63,833 nucleotides of DNA. Source: an uncultured Phocaeicola sp. (lineage in GTDB: Bacteria > Bacteroidota > Bacteroidia > Bacteroidales > Bacteroidaceae). A program made the translations under genes and the position numbers. Positions 38,337 through 46,656 of the stretch are shown here, piece by piece. The stretch covers positions 1-63,833 of the forward strand of contig CALUJE010000017.1 in assembly GCA_944320885.1 (NCBI GenBank), read 5' to 3'. How positions within the stretch are numbered: position 1 is the stretch's first letter; the number at the start of each line of letters is the position of its first letter. The notes under the pieces were generated by a model. It saw nothing but the letters and a program-made list of their open reading frames with translations, made no database searches and was not told the origin of the DNA.

Positions 38337-38422
38337 AAAAAGCACGTGTCCTTTTTTAGAAAGCTCGCGTGCTTTTGTGTGTAAGCACGTGTGCTTTTGA
38401 GGAAAAGGACGTGTGCTTTTTT
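38337..38422. repeat. Four palindromic CACGTG-like units at 21-22 bp spacing
   Basis: Units at 38337-38357, 38360-38376, 38383-38398 and 38403-38422 share the pattern AAGCACGTGTGCTTTT with one to three changes. The matching G of each core falls at 38342, 38363, 38385 and 38407, giving spacings of 21, 22 and 22 bases, about two helical turns. Each unit is a short palindrome. It lies between atpG and the convergent cysteine synthase gene. Tandem protein-binding sites or multiple weak terminators are possible. Confidence 0.75.
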
Positions 38423-38423
38423 A

Positions 38424-38442
38424 AATGTTCAGTCTGAACATT
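38424..38442. repeat. Perfect 9-1-9 palindrome at the cysteine synthase stop codon
   Basis: AATGTTCAG, one base T, then CTGAACATT. It overlaps the stop codon of the minus-strand cysteine synthase gene (38429-38431). The central base is the only spacer, which suits protein binding better than an RNA hairpin. Confidence 0.6.
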
Positions 38443-39334
38443 CGCTGAACATGGAGGTACTGAGATATTTTTCGGCTCTATCCGGAAAAATGACTGCAAT
38501 ATTACCGGACTCGATATTCTTTGCTGTGCGTATCGCTGCAAGCATAGCTGCTCCGCTGCTCATTCCGGCAAAAATACCTTCTTTTGCAATAATCATTCTG
38601 GCGGTGGCGATAGCCTCTTCACTCTCAATCATTTCCTGTACGTCGATTTGTGCTGGATTGTATATGGCAGGTACAATAGCCTCCTCCATATTTTTCAATC
38701 CTTGTATATAATGTCCGCGAATAGGATGTGCGCACACAACTTTAATGTCTGGTTTCATTAATCTCAGAAATTTTGAAAGTCCCATAATTGTACCCGATGT
38801 TCCTAAGGCACATACAAGATAATCGATTTTTCCATTCATTTGTTGCCATATTTCCAATGCTGTACTTTCATAGTGTGCCTGGTAATTGCAGGCATTGGAA
38901 AACTGATTCGGCATAAAATATTTTTCTGGATTTTCTCTTACCAGTTTATTGGCCATTCGGATGGCTCCGTCTGTACCTTCTTCTGCAGGAGTTAGAATAA
39001 CTTTTCCTCCATATGAACGGATTATTTTTCTGCGTTCGACAGATACTGCACTGCTCATGACGATTTCAACCGGATAGCCTTTTATGATTCCAATAATGGC
39101 AAGTCCGATTCCTGTATTTCCTGATGTGGGTTCTATGATAGTTTTTCCAGGTTTTAGTAATCCTTTTCTCTCTGCGTCTTCTATCATTTTTAGTGCAATT
39201 CTGTCTTTGATGCTTCCTGTAGGGTTGAACCCTTCCAATTTGGCAAAAATGGAGACATTGGGGTTGGGAGAGAGTGTATTAATTCTCACCATAGGTGTAT
39301 TTCCTATGAGTTCCAGAATATTCGAATATGTCAT
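38429..39334 (-). CDS. Cysteine synthase (PLP-dependent, CysK/CysM family)
   Basis: This 301-aa enzyme makes cysteine from O-acetylserine and sulfide. The PLP lysine is K43 in NPTGSIKDRIAL. TSGNTGIGLAI is the substrate loop, and GTSGTIMG binds the phosphate of PLP. The C-terminus IESGNIAVIFPDRAEKYLST is typical of the family. I cannot choose between CysK and CysM from sequence alone. It has its own promoter box at 39365-39372. Confidence 0.93.
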   Translation of the reverse strand: MTYSNILELIGNTPMVRINTLSPNPNVSIFAKLEGFNPTGSIKDRIALKMIEDAERKGLLKPGKTIIEPTSGNTGIGLAIIGIIKGYPVEIVMSSAVSVERRKIIRSYGGKVILTPAEEGTDGAIRMANKLVRENPEKYFMPNQFSNACNYQAHYESTALEIWQQMNGKIDYLVCALGTSGTIMGLSKFLRLMKPDIKVVCAHPIRGHYIQGLKNMEEAIVPAIYNPAQIDVQEMIESEEAIATARMIIAKEGIFAGMSSGAAMLAAIRTAKNIESGNIAVIFPDRAEKYLSTSMFSECSD

Positions 39335-39364
39335 ATTGTATATTGTGTTGCATTATTTTGTGGA

Positions 39365-39372
39365 CAAATGTA
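39365..39372 (-). promoter_or_regulatory. Cysteine synthase promoter -7 box (TACATTTG)
   Basis: The minus strand reads TACATTTG followed by T, matching TAnnTTTG, 30 bases upstream of the start codon. Confidence 0.6.
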
Positions 39373-39429
39373 GCTTTTTATTTCATATATTAAAATTTTT
39401 ATGTGTAAAAGTTTATGTTGCAATCTTTT

Positions 39430-39470
39430 TTGAAATAAAAGGCGGGAGTTTTTTAGTCCCCGCCTTTATA
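39430..39470 (-). terminator. Terminator after dihydrolipoyl dehydrogenase gene
   Basis: AAAGGCGGG (39438-39446) pairs with CCCGCCTTT (39459-39467), 9 bp, mostly G-C, with a T-rich run on the minus strand. It lies about 20 bases after the lpdA stop codon. Confidence 0.88.
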
Positions 39471-39486
39471 AAAGTATCTTTATATT

Positions 39487-40839
39487 TTAGAATTCATGTG
39501 CAGCAGTTTGGACAACTTCACCGAGTGTAGGATGTGCATGAATGATAGCCTGCATGTCGTATACGGTTGCATTTCTGTTCATTAGGGCACATACCTCCTG
39601 AACCAAATCAGCCGCATGAGCTCCAAACAAGTGACATCCCAATATCATTCCTTCACTGTCGGCAAGAATCTTGCACATACCGTCCGGTTCGTTCATGCTG
39701 ATAGCTTTCCCATTAGCTCTGAAGAACGCTTTCTTGGCAGTAAAGGCTATTCCCTGTGCCTTGCATTGTTCTTCAGTCAAGCCCACCATCGCTGCTTCCG
39801 GTGAAGTAAATACAGCTCCCGGAACAATGTCAAGCCGGATATCATCTTTTTCTCCTAAAATATGATTCAATGCACGTATTCCCTGGAATGTTGCAGCATG
39901 TGCCAGCAGACAGCGTCCGTTTACGTCACCAATGGCATAAATGTGAGGAATGTTGGTTTGCATGTCATCGTTTACAGTGATTCCTTTCTTGGTAAACTCA
40001 ATGTTAATGTCTGCCAGATTCAGGGAATCTACATTTGCGGCTCTTCCTACGGCAAGCAGTACGGTATCAGCTTCGCATGATTTTATTGCTCCTTTCAGTT
40101 CGTAATTGACATTCAAACTTCCATCAGCATTTTTCTCGACGGATTTTACACCGGCCTGATTGATAATTTCTATTCCTTTTTTGGAGAGAGACTGTTTCAA
40201 TCTCTTGGCAATGTCTGTATCAAAATTCGGCAGAATTTCTTTCATGAATTCTACAACAGTAACTTTACTGCCAAAACTGTTAAAGATAGAAGCAAACTCA
40301 AGACCAATGACACCGGCACCGATAATGCAAAGTCTTTGGGGAACATGGTCTATGTCAAGAATCTCTTTTGAAGTGATGACATTTTCCTGATGCAAGCCTT
40401 CGATAGGAAGGTATTTTGTTACGGAACCGGTAGCAATAATTATGTTTTCTGCCTGATATTCTTCACCGTTTACTTCTACTGTATGAGCGTCTTTAAAAGC
40501 AGCTTTACCGTATACAAGTTGTATGTTTTTTTGTTTGAGCAGGGTTTCCACTCCACCTCTCAATGTCTCTACAACCTGATTCTTGCGTTCCAGTACTTTC
40601 TGGAAGTTGAAGGTAAATGAACATGAGTCTATGCCATATGTTTCGGCTTCCTTCAGGTCATCCATTACAGCTGCATTCCGGCAAAAAGCCTTAGTAGGAA
40701 TACATCCTTCGTTCAGACATGTACCTCCAACTTTTGCAGATTCTATAATAGTTACGGTTTTTCCTTTTTTGGCAGCCAGTACCGCTGTTTCATAGCCTCC
40801 AGGTCCGGCTCCGATAATGATTATATCACTTGTAATCAT
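39487..40839 (-). CDS. lpdA: Dihydrolipoyl dehydrogenase
   Basis: LpdA reoxidises dihydrolipoyl groups on GcvH or the E2 of 2-oxoacid dehydrogenases using NAD. The 450-aa FAD protein starts DIIIIGAGPGGYETA, with the redox pair C41 and C46 in GGTCLNEGCIPTK. The NAD-binding GAGVIGLEFASIF follows, then AIGDVNGRCLLAH, and the catalytic H-E pair lies in IHAHPTLGEVV near the C-terminus. It lies next to the glycine cleavage genes in the same direction, but a hairpin separates it from gcvPB. It likely serves as the L protein. Confidence 0.95.
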   Translation of the reverse strand: MITSDIIIIGAGPGGYETAVLAAKKGKTVTIIESAKVGGTCLNEGCIPTKAFCRNAAVMDDLKEAETYGIDSCSFTFNFQKVLERKNQVVETLRGGVETLLKQKNIQLVYGKAAFKDAHTVEVNGEEYQAENIIIATGSVTKYLPIEGLHQENVITSKEILDIDHVPQRLCIIGAGVIGLEFASIFNSFGSKVTVVEFMKEILPNFDTDIAKRLKQSLSKKGIEIINQAGVKSVEKNADGSLNVNYELKGAIKSCEADTVLLAVGRAANVDSLNLADINIEFTKKGITVNDDMQTNIPHIYAIGDVNGRCLLAHAATFQGIRALNHILGEKDDIRLDIVPGAVFTSPEAAMVGLTEEQCKAQGIAFTAKKAFFRANGKAISMNEPDGMCKILADSEGMILGCHLFGAHAADLVQEVCALMNRNATVYDMQAIIHAHPTLGEVVQTAAHEF

Positions 40840-40868
40840 ATGAGCTATAATAATGGGTTTATAAATTC

Positions 40869-40917
40869 AGACGCAGACAATAGGATATGACTTTATATCC
40901 GTATTATCTGCGTCAGT
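40869..40917 (-). terminator. Hairpin after gcvPB
   Basis: GACGCAGA near 40870 pairs with TCTGCGTC near 40909-40916, with further pairing (GGATAT with ATATCC) inside. It lies about 20 bases after the gcvPB stop. It may end the glycine cleavage operon before lpdA. Confidence 0.7.
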
Positions 40918-40933
40918 GTTAGTTGAAGGAATA

Positions 40934-42397
40934 TTACATAGCCTTCAAGTCTCTGTATCTTAGAATAGGATGCTTGGCAGCTGTAGTTTCATCCAGACGG
41001 CGTACCGGAGTATTGTGAGGAGCACTCTTGACTTCGTCCGGACATTCGATAGCTTCTTTAGCAACTTTTCGCATGATAGCGATAAACTCATCGAGTGTTT
41101 CCAGAGATTCTGTTTCTGTCGGCTCAATCATGATTGACTGGTGGAACAGCAACGGGAAGTAAATGGTAGGAGCGTGATAACCATAGTCAAGCAGACGTTT
41201 GGCAACATCAAGTGTGGTTACGCCTGTTGATTTGTCTAACAGACCGTCAAATACAAACTCGTGCTTGCAAACACCCTCGATAGGCAGATAGTAGCAGTCT
41301 TTCAGTGATTCCTTGATGTAATTGGCATTTAACGTAGCCAACGGACCTACATACTTGATATATTCTTTTCCGAGTGTCAGAATATAGGTATATGCGCGCA
41401 TCAGGACTCCGAAGTTTCCTACGAAACCGGAAACTCTTCCCAATGAGTCTTCCGAACGGTGCAGATAGAATGTTCCGTCTTCAGCCTTGCGTACCTGAGG
41501 ATTAGGAAGGTATTCTACCAGATTCTTTGCAACACCTACAGGGCCGTCACCAGGTCCTCCACCTCCGTGAGGAGTTGAGAAGGTCTTGTGAAGATTTATA
41601 TGCATGATGTCAAATCCCATATCGCCCGGACGGCATTTACCCAACAGCGGATTTAAGTTTGCTCCGTCATAGTATAACAAGCCTCCGCATTCATGTACGA
41701 GTTTTGCAATTTCAAGGATTTCAGTTTCGAACAAACCTAATGTGTTAGGGTTGGTCATCATGATACCTGCGATAGTATCGTCAAGCAGCGGTTTCAAATC
41801 TTCTACGTCAATACGGCCGTTAGGTTTAGATTTAACTTCTACAATCTGTAAACCACATACGGCAGCACTCGCCGGATTTGTTCCGTGTGCACTGTCCGGT
41901 ACGATAACCTTTGTACGTTTCAGGTCACCACGTTTCATATGGTATTGGCGCATAACCATCAGACCCGTCAATTCTCCGTGTGCTCCGGCATATGGATTCA
42001 ATGTAAACTCTGCCAGTCCGGATATTTCAGCCAATGCATGTGACAGGTTATAATACACTTCCAATGCTCCCTGAGTTGTAGAATCCGGTTGCAATGGATG
42101 TAATCCTGTAAATGAAGGAAGACTGCATATTTCTTCGTTGATTTTAGGATTGTATTTCATTGTACAGCTTCCTAATGGATAAAAGCCTGTATCTACACCG
42201 AAATTCTTGTTTGATATGTTTGTGTAGTGACGTACAACATCAAATTCACTGACTTCCGGAAGTTCTGCTTCTTCTTTTCTTTTCAGATTCTCAGGAAGTG
42301 CTGTTAGCGAGTAATTCTTCAGACGATTCTCCGGGAGAGTATAGCCCTTGCGTCCCTCTTTGGAGAGTTCGAATATCAGTTTATCATAATATTTCAT
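40934..42397 (-). CDS. gcvPB: Glycine dehydrogenase (decarboxylating) subunit 2
   Basis: This is the C-terminal half of glycine decarboxylase P protein, 487 aa, carrying PLP on K271 in INLHKTFSTPHGGGG. P protein decarboxylates glycine and passes the aminomethyl group to lipoyl-GcvH. Split subunits (PA and PB) are a common bacterial form. It starts 3 bases after gcvPA ends, so equal production by coupling is likely. VDTGFYPLGSCTMKYNP is the family signature. Confidence 0.96.
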   Translation of the reverse strand: MKYYDKLIFELSKEGRKGYTLPENRLKNYSLTALPENLKRKEEAELPEVSEFDVVRHYTNISNKNFGVDTGFYPLGSCTMKYNPKINEEICSLPSFTGLHPLQPDSTTQGALEVYYNLSHALAEISGLAEFTLNPYAGAHGELTGLMVMRQYHMKRGDLKRTKVIVPDSAHGTNPASAAVCGLQIVEVKSKPNGRIDVEDLKPLLDDTIAGIMMTNPNTLGLFETEILEIAKLVHECGGLLYYDGANLNPLLGKCRPGDMGFDIMHINLHKTFSTPHGGGGPGDGPVGVAKNLVEYLPNPQVRKAEDGTFYLHRSEDSLGRVSGFVGNFGVLMRAYTYILTLGKEYIKYVGPLATLNANYIKESLKDCYYLPIEGVCKHEFVFDGLLDKSTGVTTLDVAKRLLDYGYHAPTIYFPLLFHQSIMIEPTETESLETLDEFIAIMRKVAKEAIECPDEVKSAPHNTPVRRLDETTAAKHPILRYRDLKAM

Positions 42398-42400
42398 AGC

Positions 42401-43720
42401 TTACATCTCCTTTATCAAAGCAATTAGTTTGTCAATTTCTTCTTTTGTTCTCTTTTCAGTAACACAGAATGACAGGCAGCCGTCTTCTACTTCTATACCA
42501 CCGAAAATACCGTTTTCCAATAATTTTTCCTGTACTTTCTTGGCTGGAACAAGCGAACGCAATGTAAATTCTTTCAAGAAAGGACGGTTGTATAAAGTTT
42601 CAAACTTTCCGGTAGCAAGTAACTGTTCATAAAGGTAATGAGCTCCGCTATATGAAAGTTCATTTACTTCCTGAAGACCTTTTTTGCCCATCAGAGCCAT
42701 ATAAATGGTAACATAAAGTGCCATTAAAGACTGGTTTGAACAGATGTTACTGTTTGCTTTTTCACGTCTGATGTGCTGTTCACGGGCTTGCAGGGTCAAA
42801 ACGAATGCGCGCTTGCCGTCTACATCCTTGGTTGCACCAACGATACGTCCCGGTAATTTGCGTACCAGGTCTTTGGTACATGACAGATATCCTACATACG
42901 GACCTCCGTAGTTGAGAGGAATACCCAATGTTTGTCCGTCTCCGCAAGCGATATCAGCTCCCCATTCGGCTGGAGTTTTCAATACGGCCAGAGTAGAGGG
43001 GTCAGCATTGATTATGAAGAGAGCTTTCTTTGCGTGGATAGAATCAGCAAATCCGTCAAAATCTTCAATGATTCCGTATTTGTTGGGGGAGCTGACAATA
43101 ACTCCGGCAACATCACCAGCTTCAAGTTTCTTTTCCATGTCGGCCTTGCTGGTTACGCCGTCTTCTGCCTGAATTTCTTCAAACTCAACACCGTGGAATT
43201 TTGCATAAGTTCTAACAACTTCCAGAATGTTCGGGTTAACTGTTGATGAAACCAGAATCTTATTTTTCTTCTTTCCTGCAGCGATAGCCATCAGCATGGC
43301 TTCGGCTGTAGCAGTTGTACCGTCATACATGGATGCATTGGTACATTCCATTCCGGTGAGTTCAGAAATCATACTCTGAAACTCGAAAATATATTGAAGG
43401 GTACCTTGTGATATTTCAGGTTGATAGGGGGTATAAGCCGTTAAAAACTCTCCGCGTGAGATTAATTGTGAAATTACGGCAGGAGCGTAATGGTCGTATG
43501 CACCGGCTCCGGCAAAAATGGTGAGTTGTTGGTTCTTGTTTCCTAATTCCTTAAAGAATTCTCTTATCTCTATTTCAGAGAGGGCAGAGGGCAGATTGTA
43601 TTCCTTAACAATTACGCTTTCTGGCACGTCAGCATATAAATCATCCATAGATTTAATGCCGATACGGTCAAGCATATGTTGTATATCTGCATCTGTATGC
43701 GGAAAATATTTATAGTTCAT
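42401..43720 (-). CDS. gcvPA: Glycine dehydrogenase (decarboxylating) subunit 1
   Basis: This 439-aa protein is the N-terminal half of split P protein, structurally related to subunit 2 but lacking the PLP lysine. Signature segments are DHYAPAVISQLISRGEFLTAYTPYQPE, which I give in part as YAPAVISQLISRGEF, and SMYDGTTATAEAMLM. It lies between gcvH and gcvPB. A hairpin at 43787-43814 in the gcvH-gcvPA gap may adjust its relative expression. Confidence 0.96.
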   Translation of the reverse strand: MNYKYFPHTDADIQHMLDRIGIKSMDDLYADVPESVIVKEYNLPSALSEIEIREFFKELGNKNQQLTIFAGAGAYDHYAPAVISQLISRGEFLTAYTPYQPEISQGTLQYIFEFQSMISELTGMECTNASMYDGTTATAEAMLMAIAAGKKKNKILVSSTVNPNILEVVRTYAKFHGVEFEEIQAEDGVTSKADMEKKLEAGDVAGVIVSSPNKYGIIEDFDGFADSIHAKKALFIINADPSTLAVLKTPAEWGADIACGDGQTLGIPLNYGGPYVGYLSCTKDLVRKLPGRIVGATKDVDGKRAFVLTLQAREQHIRREKANSNICSNQSLMALYVTIYMALMGKKGLQEVNELSYSGAHYLYEQLLATGKFETLYNRPFLKEFTLRSLVPAKKVQEKLLENGIFGGIEVEDGCLSFCVTEKRTKEEIDKLIALIKEM

Positions 43721-43786
43721 GGTATATCTCTTTTAATGTACAACGTATATTGTGTACGTATAAAGCTATTAAAAACAAATTAAACA

Positions 43787-43814
43787 CTGCACAGAGAATA
43801 CGCTCTCCGTGCAG
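43787..43814 (-). terminator. Intercistronic hairpin between gcvH and gcvPA
   Basis: CTGCACAGAGA (43787-43797) pairs with TCTCCGTGCAG (43804-43814), one mismatch and a 6-base loop. On the minus strand a T-rich stretch follows. It could be a partial terminator or attenuator inside the operon, or an mRNA processing signal. Confidence 0.7.
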
Positions 43815-43835
43815 GTTTTATTCTGGTTCTCTGTA

Positions 43836-44216
43836 TTATTCTTTGCAGATGCCTTCGTATGCTTTTGCATCCATCAAACCGTCCAGTTCAGTAGCATCAG
43901 AAAGTTCTACCTTGATAATCCAGTTTTCGAATGCGTCTTTGTTCAGCAATTCAGGTTCGTCGTTCAAAGCTTCGTTAACTTCAACAACTGTTCCGCTTAC
44001 AGGAGAGATAAGATCACTGGCAGCCTTAACACTTTCTACGGCTCCAAATTCTGAATCTTTTTCAACTTCATCGTCAACATCCGGCATATCTACATATACG
44101 ATGTTGCCCAAAGCATGCTGTGCATAGTCAGTAATTCCTATATAGCCGAAATTTCCTTCAACTTTAACCCATTCGTGTGATTCTGAATAATACAGACCTT
44201 CAATAATTTTACTCAT
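43836..44216 (-). CDS. gcvH: Glycine cleavage system H protein
   Basis: GcvH carries the lipoyl arm that shuttles the aminomethyl group from P to T protein. The 126-aa length is typical. The lipoylated lysine is K64 in ESVKAASDLISPVSG. It starts 29 bases after gcvT. The lplA gene heading the operon supplies lipoylation. Confidence 0.97.
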   Translation of the reverse strand: MSKIIEGLYYSESHEWVKVEGNFGYIGITDYAQHALGNIVYVDMPDVDDEVEKDSEFGAVESVKAASDLISPVSGTVVEVNEALNDEPELLNKDAFENWIIKVELSDATELDGLMDAKAYEGICKE

Positions 44217-44245
44217 TTTGTTGCGTTTTTAATGGTTATACAAAT

Positions 44246-45343
44246 TTATTTCTTATAGTTCTTTTGGTAGAAACGTTTTTTGCAAACAGTTCCTTTGAAT
44301 GTTTTCTTGCGGATGCGTACGTCTACTTCTGTACCCAAAGCGGCATATTGGTTGTCAATCAATGCCATGCAGACACTCTTTCCTGTAGAGATTGATTGGT
44401 ATCCGGTAGTTACATAACCGATGCGCACACCGTCTACTTCAATATCATAACCGCTACGTGGAACAGCTTTCTCATGCAATTCGATACCTACGACTTTTTG
44501 TACGATTCCGTGTTCTTTCTGTTGAGCGATAGCTTCTTTTCCGATAAATTCAGGTTTATCCATCTTTACGAATGAACCCAGTCCGGCTTCGATAGGAGTG
44601 ATGTCCTGACTTAATTCGTGTCCGTAAAGAGGAAGAGCTACTTCGAAGCGCAAAGTATCACGGCATCCGAGTCCGCAGGGAGCTACTTCTTTTGAGCCAA
44701 CCAAGATATCCCATACTTTGTTGATATATTCGGCGCTGCCGTAGATTTCGAATCCGTCTTCACCGGTATATCCCGTACGGCTGATGATTACTTGTTTGCC
44801 TTCAATTTCCAGTTCCTTGAATGTATAGAATTCCAAATCAGAAACTTTTACGTTCAGGTATTTTTCTATTAATTCTTCAGCCTTCGGACCTTGAACAGCT
44901 ACTTCGGCATAGTCTTCAGACAAATCTTTAACTTCTGCATTGAAGCCGGTGCTGTTTTCTTTCATCCATGCTACATCTTTGGCAATGTTGGCAGCATTGA
45001 TAACCAGGAAGAATTCATTGTCTCCTTTTTTATATACCAATAAGTCATCAACAACACCGCCGTTAGGATAAAGCATCATACCGTAGAGAACTTTTCCCGG
45101 AGTCATTTCGCGAACATCATTTGTAAATAAATGTCCTACAAGTTTTTCTGCTTCCGGACCAGTGATGAGAACTTCTCCCATGTGTGAAACGTCAAAAATT
45201 CCACATGCATGACGCACTGCATTATGTTCTTCTATAATAGATGTATATTGAATCGGCATGTCAAAACCGCCAAACGGACTCATTAAGGCTCCCAATGCGA
45301 CGTGTTTGTCGTACAAACAGGTTCTTTTTAAATTATTTTCCAT
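44246..45343 (-). CDS. gcvT: Aminomethyltransferase (glycine cleavage T protein)
   Basis: GcvT releases ammonia from the lipoyl-bound intermediate and gives 5,10-methylene-THF. The 365-aa protein has FDVSHMGEVLITG near the N-terminus, ISRTGYTGEDGFEIY in the middle and PRSGYDIEVDG with IGYVTTGYQSISTGKSV at the end. Length and order are normal for the family. It follows lplA after 20 bases and precedes gcvH. Confidence 0.97.
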   Translation of the reverse strand: MENNLKRTCLYDKHVALGALMSPFGGFDMPIQYTSIIEEHNAVRHACGIFDVSHMGEVLITGPEAEKLVGHLFTNDVREMTPGKVLYGMMLYPNGGVVDDLLVYKKGDNEFFLVINAANIAKDVAWMKENSTGFNAEVKDLSEDYAEVAVQGPKAEELIEKYLNVKVSDLEFYTFKELEIEGKQVIISRTGYTGEDGFEIYGSAEYINKVWDILVGSKEVAPCGLGCRDTLRFEVALPLYGHELSQDITPIEAGLGSFVKMDKPEFIGKEAIAQQKEHGIVQKVVGIELHEKAVPRSGYDIEVDGVRIGYVTTGYQSISTGKSVCMALIDNQYAALGTEVDVRIRKKTFKGTVCKKRFYQKNYKK

Positions 45344-45363
45344 GGTTCAATGATTTATTTAAG

Positions 45364-46344
45364 TTATTCTTTTTTAAATAATATGTTCATAAATTGTTCT
45401 TCATCCAGGTGAAGAATAATATCTTTAAGCTGGATATTCTTTAAAATATTTCTTATGGCATTTTCTTCATAAGGCACATTGGTCAGCGGTTCGAGCAAAC
45501 CGTGGTCAAGGTCACCGGTAAGGAAGAAATCACCCATCAGGTTTATCTTTTTTATAATACCGTTTTTCAATTCCATCCGAATCTCCAGTTCACCGGCCAT
45601 TGGAGTCTTTCCTCGTTTGACCAAAGTATAGCGAGGATTGTTTCCGTAGATAAATTCATCTGTCAGATATTCTTCTTCAATGGCTTGTATTTCTTTTACA
45701 TCGTTATCCGACAGCTTTATGGTGCCATCACACAATTGTGTACGGACAAATGTCTTGAATTCCTCAATATCTATTGTGAGGTATTCTGAGAGATTGGTAA
45801 CGTGTTGTCTGATAGACTCAACTCCTTTGCTAATCAGTTTTTCGTTAGAAGGGGTTATGGCACGTATCAGATTTTCCATATCGGTATTGAACAGCATTGT
45901 TCCATGCACGATACTTTTTCCGGGCAGATGGTAAAAGGCATTGCCAGATACTTTTTTCCCGTTTATCATGATGTCGTTGCGTCCGGAAGCTTCAGCCGGA
46001 ATTCCCAGCTTACGCAATACGAATGCTATCATGCGAATATATCGGTCGAAAGTAAAACTTACATTTTCTGCACGTACAATATAAGAGAACATAATGTTGC
46101 TGGGGTCAGAATAAACACATCCGCCTCCACTTTTTCTGCGGTAGGTCTGTATATTGTGTGCACGGCAGAAGTCAATGTTTACTTCGTTTTCTATCAATTG
46201 GTTTCTTCCGAAAATAACGGTAGGTTCTACCTGCCACATAAAGAAACATTCGTCTTCGTTAAGATGGCGGGCTACAAATTCTTCCATTGCCAGATAGAAC
46301 GGAAGGCGATGTTGTGTTTTATCAGGTAGTTCGATATATTTCAT
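45364..46344 (-). CDS. lplA: Lipoate-protein ligase A
   Basis: LplA attaches lipoate to H protein and E2 subunits with ATP. The 326-aa protein has RRKSGGGCVYSDPSN, the lipoyl-AMP site, and NDIMINGKKVSGNAFYH with the catalytic lysine region. The C-terminal accessory domain is present (about residues 240-326). It is the first gene of the glycine cleavage operon, which suggests salvage of lipoate is tied to glycine use. A promoter box lies at 46372-46379. Confidence 0.95.
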   Translation of the reverse strand: MKYIELPDKTQHRLPFYLAMEEFVARHLNEDECFFMWQVEPTVIFGRNQLIENEVNIDFCRAHNIQTYRRKSGGGCVYSDPSNIMFSYIVRAENVSFTFDRYIRMIAFVLRKLGIPAEASGRNDIMINGKKVSGNAFYHLPGKSIVHGTMLFNTDMENLIRAITPSNEKLISKGVESIRQHVTNLSEYLTIDIEEFKTFVRTQLCDGTIKLSDNDVKEIQAIEEEYLTDEFIYGNNPRYTLVKRGKTPMAGELEIRMELKNGIIKKINLMGDFFLTGDLDHGLLEPLTNVPYEENAIRNILKNIQLKDIILHLDEEQFMNILFKKE

Positions 46345-46371
46345 TGCAATAATACTTTCTTATTTTTGGCT

Positions 46372-46379
46372 CAAATATA
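46372..46379 (-). promoter_or_regulatory. lplA-gcv operon promoter -7 box (TATATTTG)
   Basis: The minus strand reads TATATTTG followed by A, matching TAnnTTTG, 27 bases upstream of the lplA start. Confidence 0.6.
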
Positions 46380-46605
46380 CAGAATATTTTGAATTGTCCA
46401 TATAAAAACTAGCATTTTGTTTGATAAAAGTTGTAGAAAGCCCTTTTGCAATTGTTTGTAACCTACAAAATGATAAAATATAAATTTTTGATGCGTTTTA
46501 TTTCCGGTGATAATAACAAAGAAAAGCTTCCTGAAAAATTCCGGTTTTATTATGGAGAATGTATGCAGACTATGAAATGAGAAGAAACAGTTGCCGGTAA
46601 AAATA

Positions 46606-46651
46606 AAAAAGCGAAAAGCATTTTGTATGAAGATTCATGCTTTTCGCTTTT
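46606..46651 (-). terminator. Terminator after the MBL hydrolase gene
   Basis: A 15-bp perfect stem (46607-46621 with 46637-46651) with A and T runs lies just after the stop codon of the minus-strand gene at 46657. Confidence 0.9.
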
Positions 46652-46656
46652 ATATC

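Larger units (their letters stand above)
46345..46656. other. 312-base intergenic region between lplA and the MBL hydrolase gene
   Basis: It holds the lplA operon promoter (46372-46379) and the MBL gene terminator (46606-46651). Between them lies a short plus-strand open frame of 36 residues (46470-46580), without a clear promoter. I saw no glycine riboswitch. Confidence 0.6.

Noticed and set aside
38337..38422. CRISPR-like interpretation of the four spaced repeats
   Set aside because: Units are short, imperfect and nearly contiguous, with no unique spacers and no cas genes.
46345..46600. Glycine riboswitch upstream of the glycine cleavage operon
   Set aside because: The -7 box lies 27 bases before lplA, leaving no room for an aptamer in the leader.
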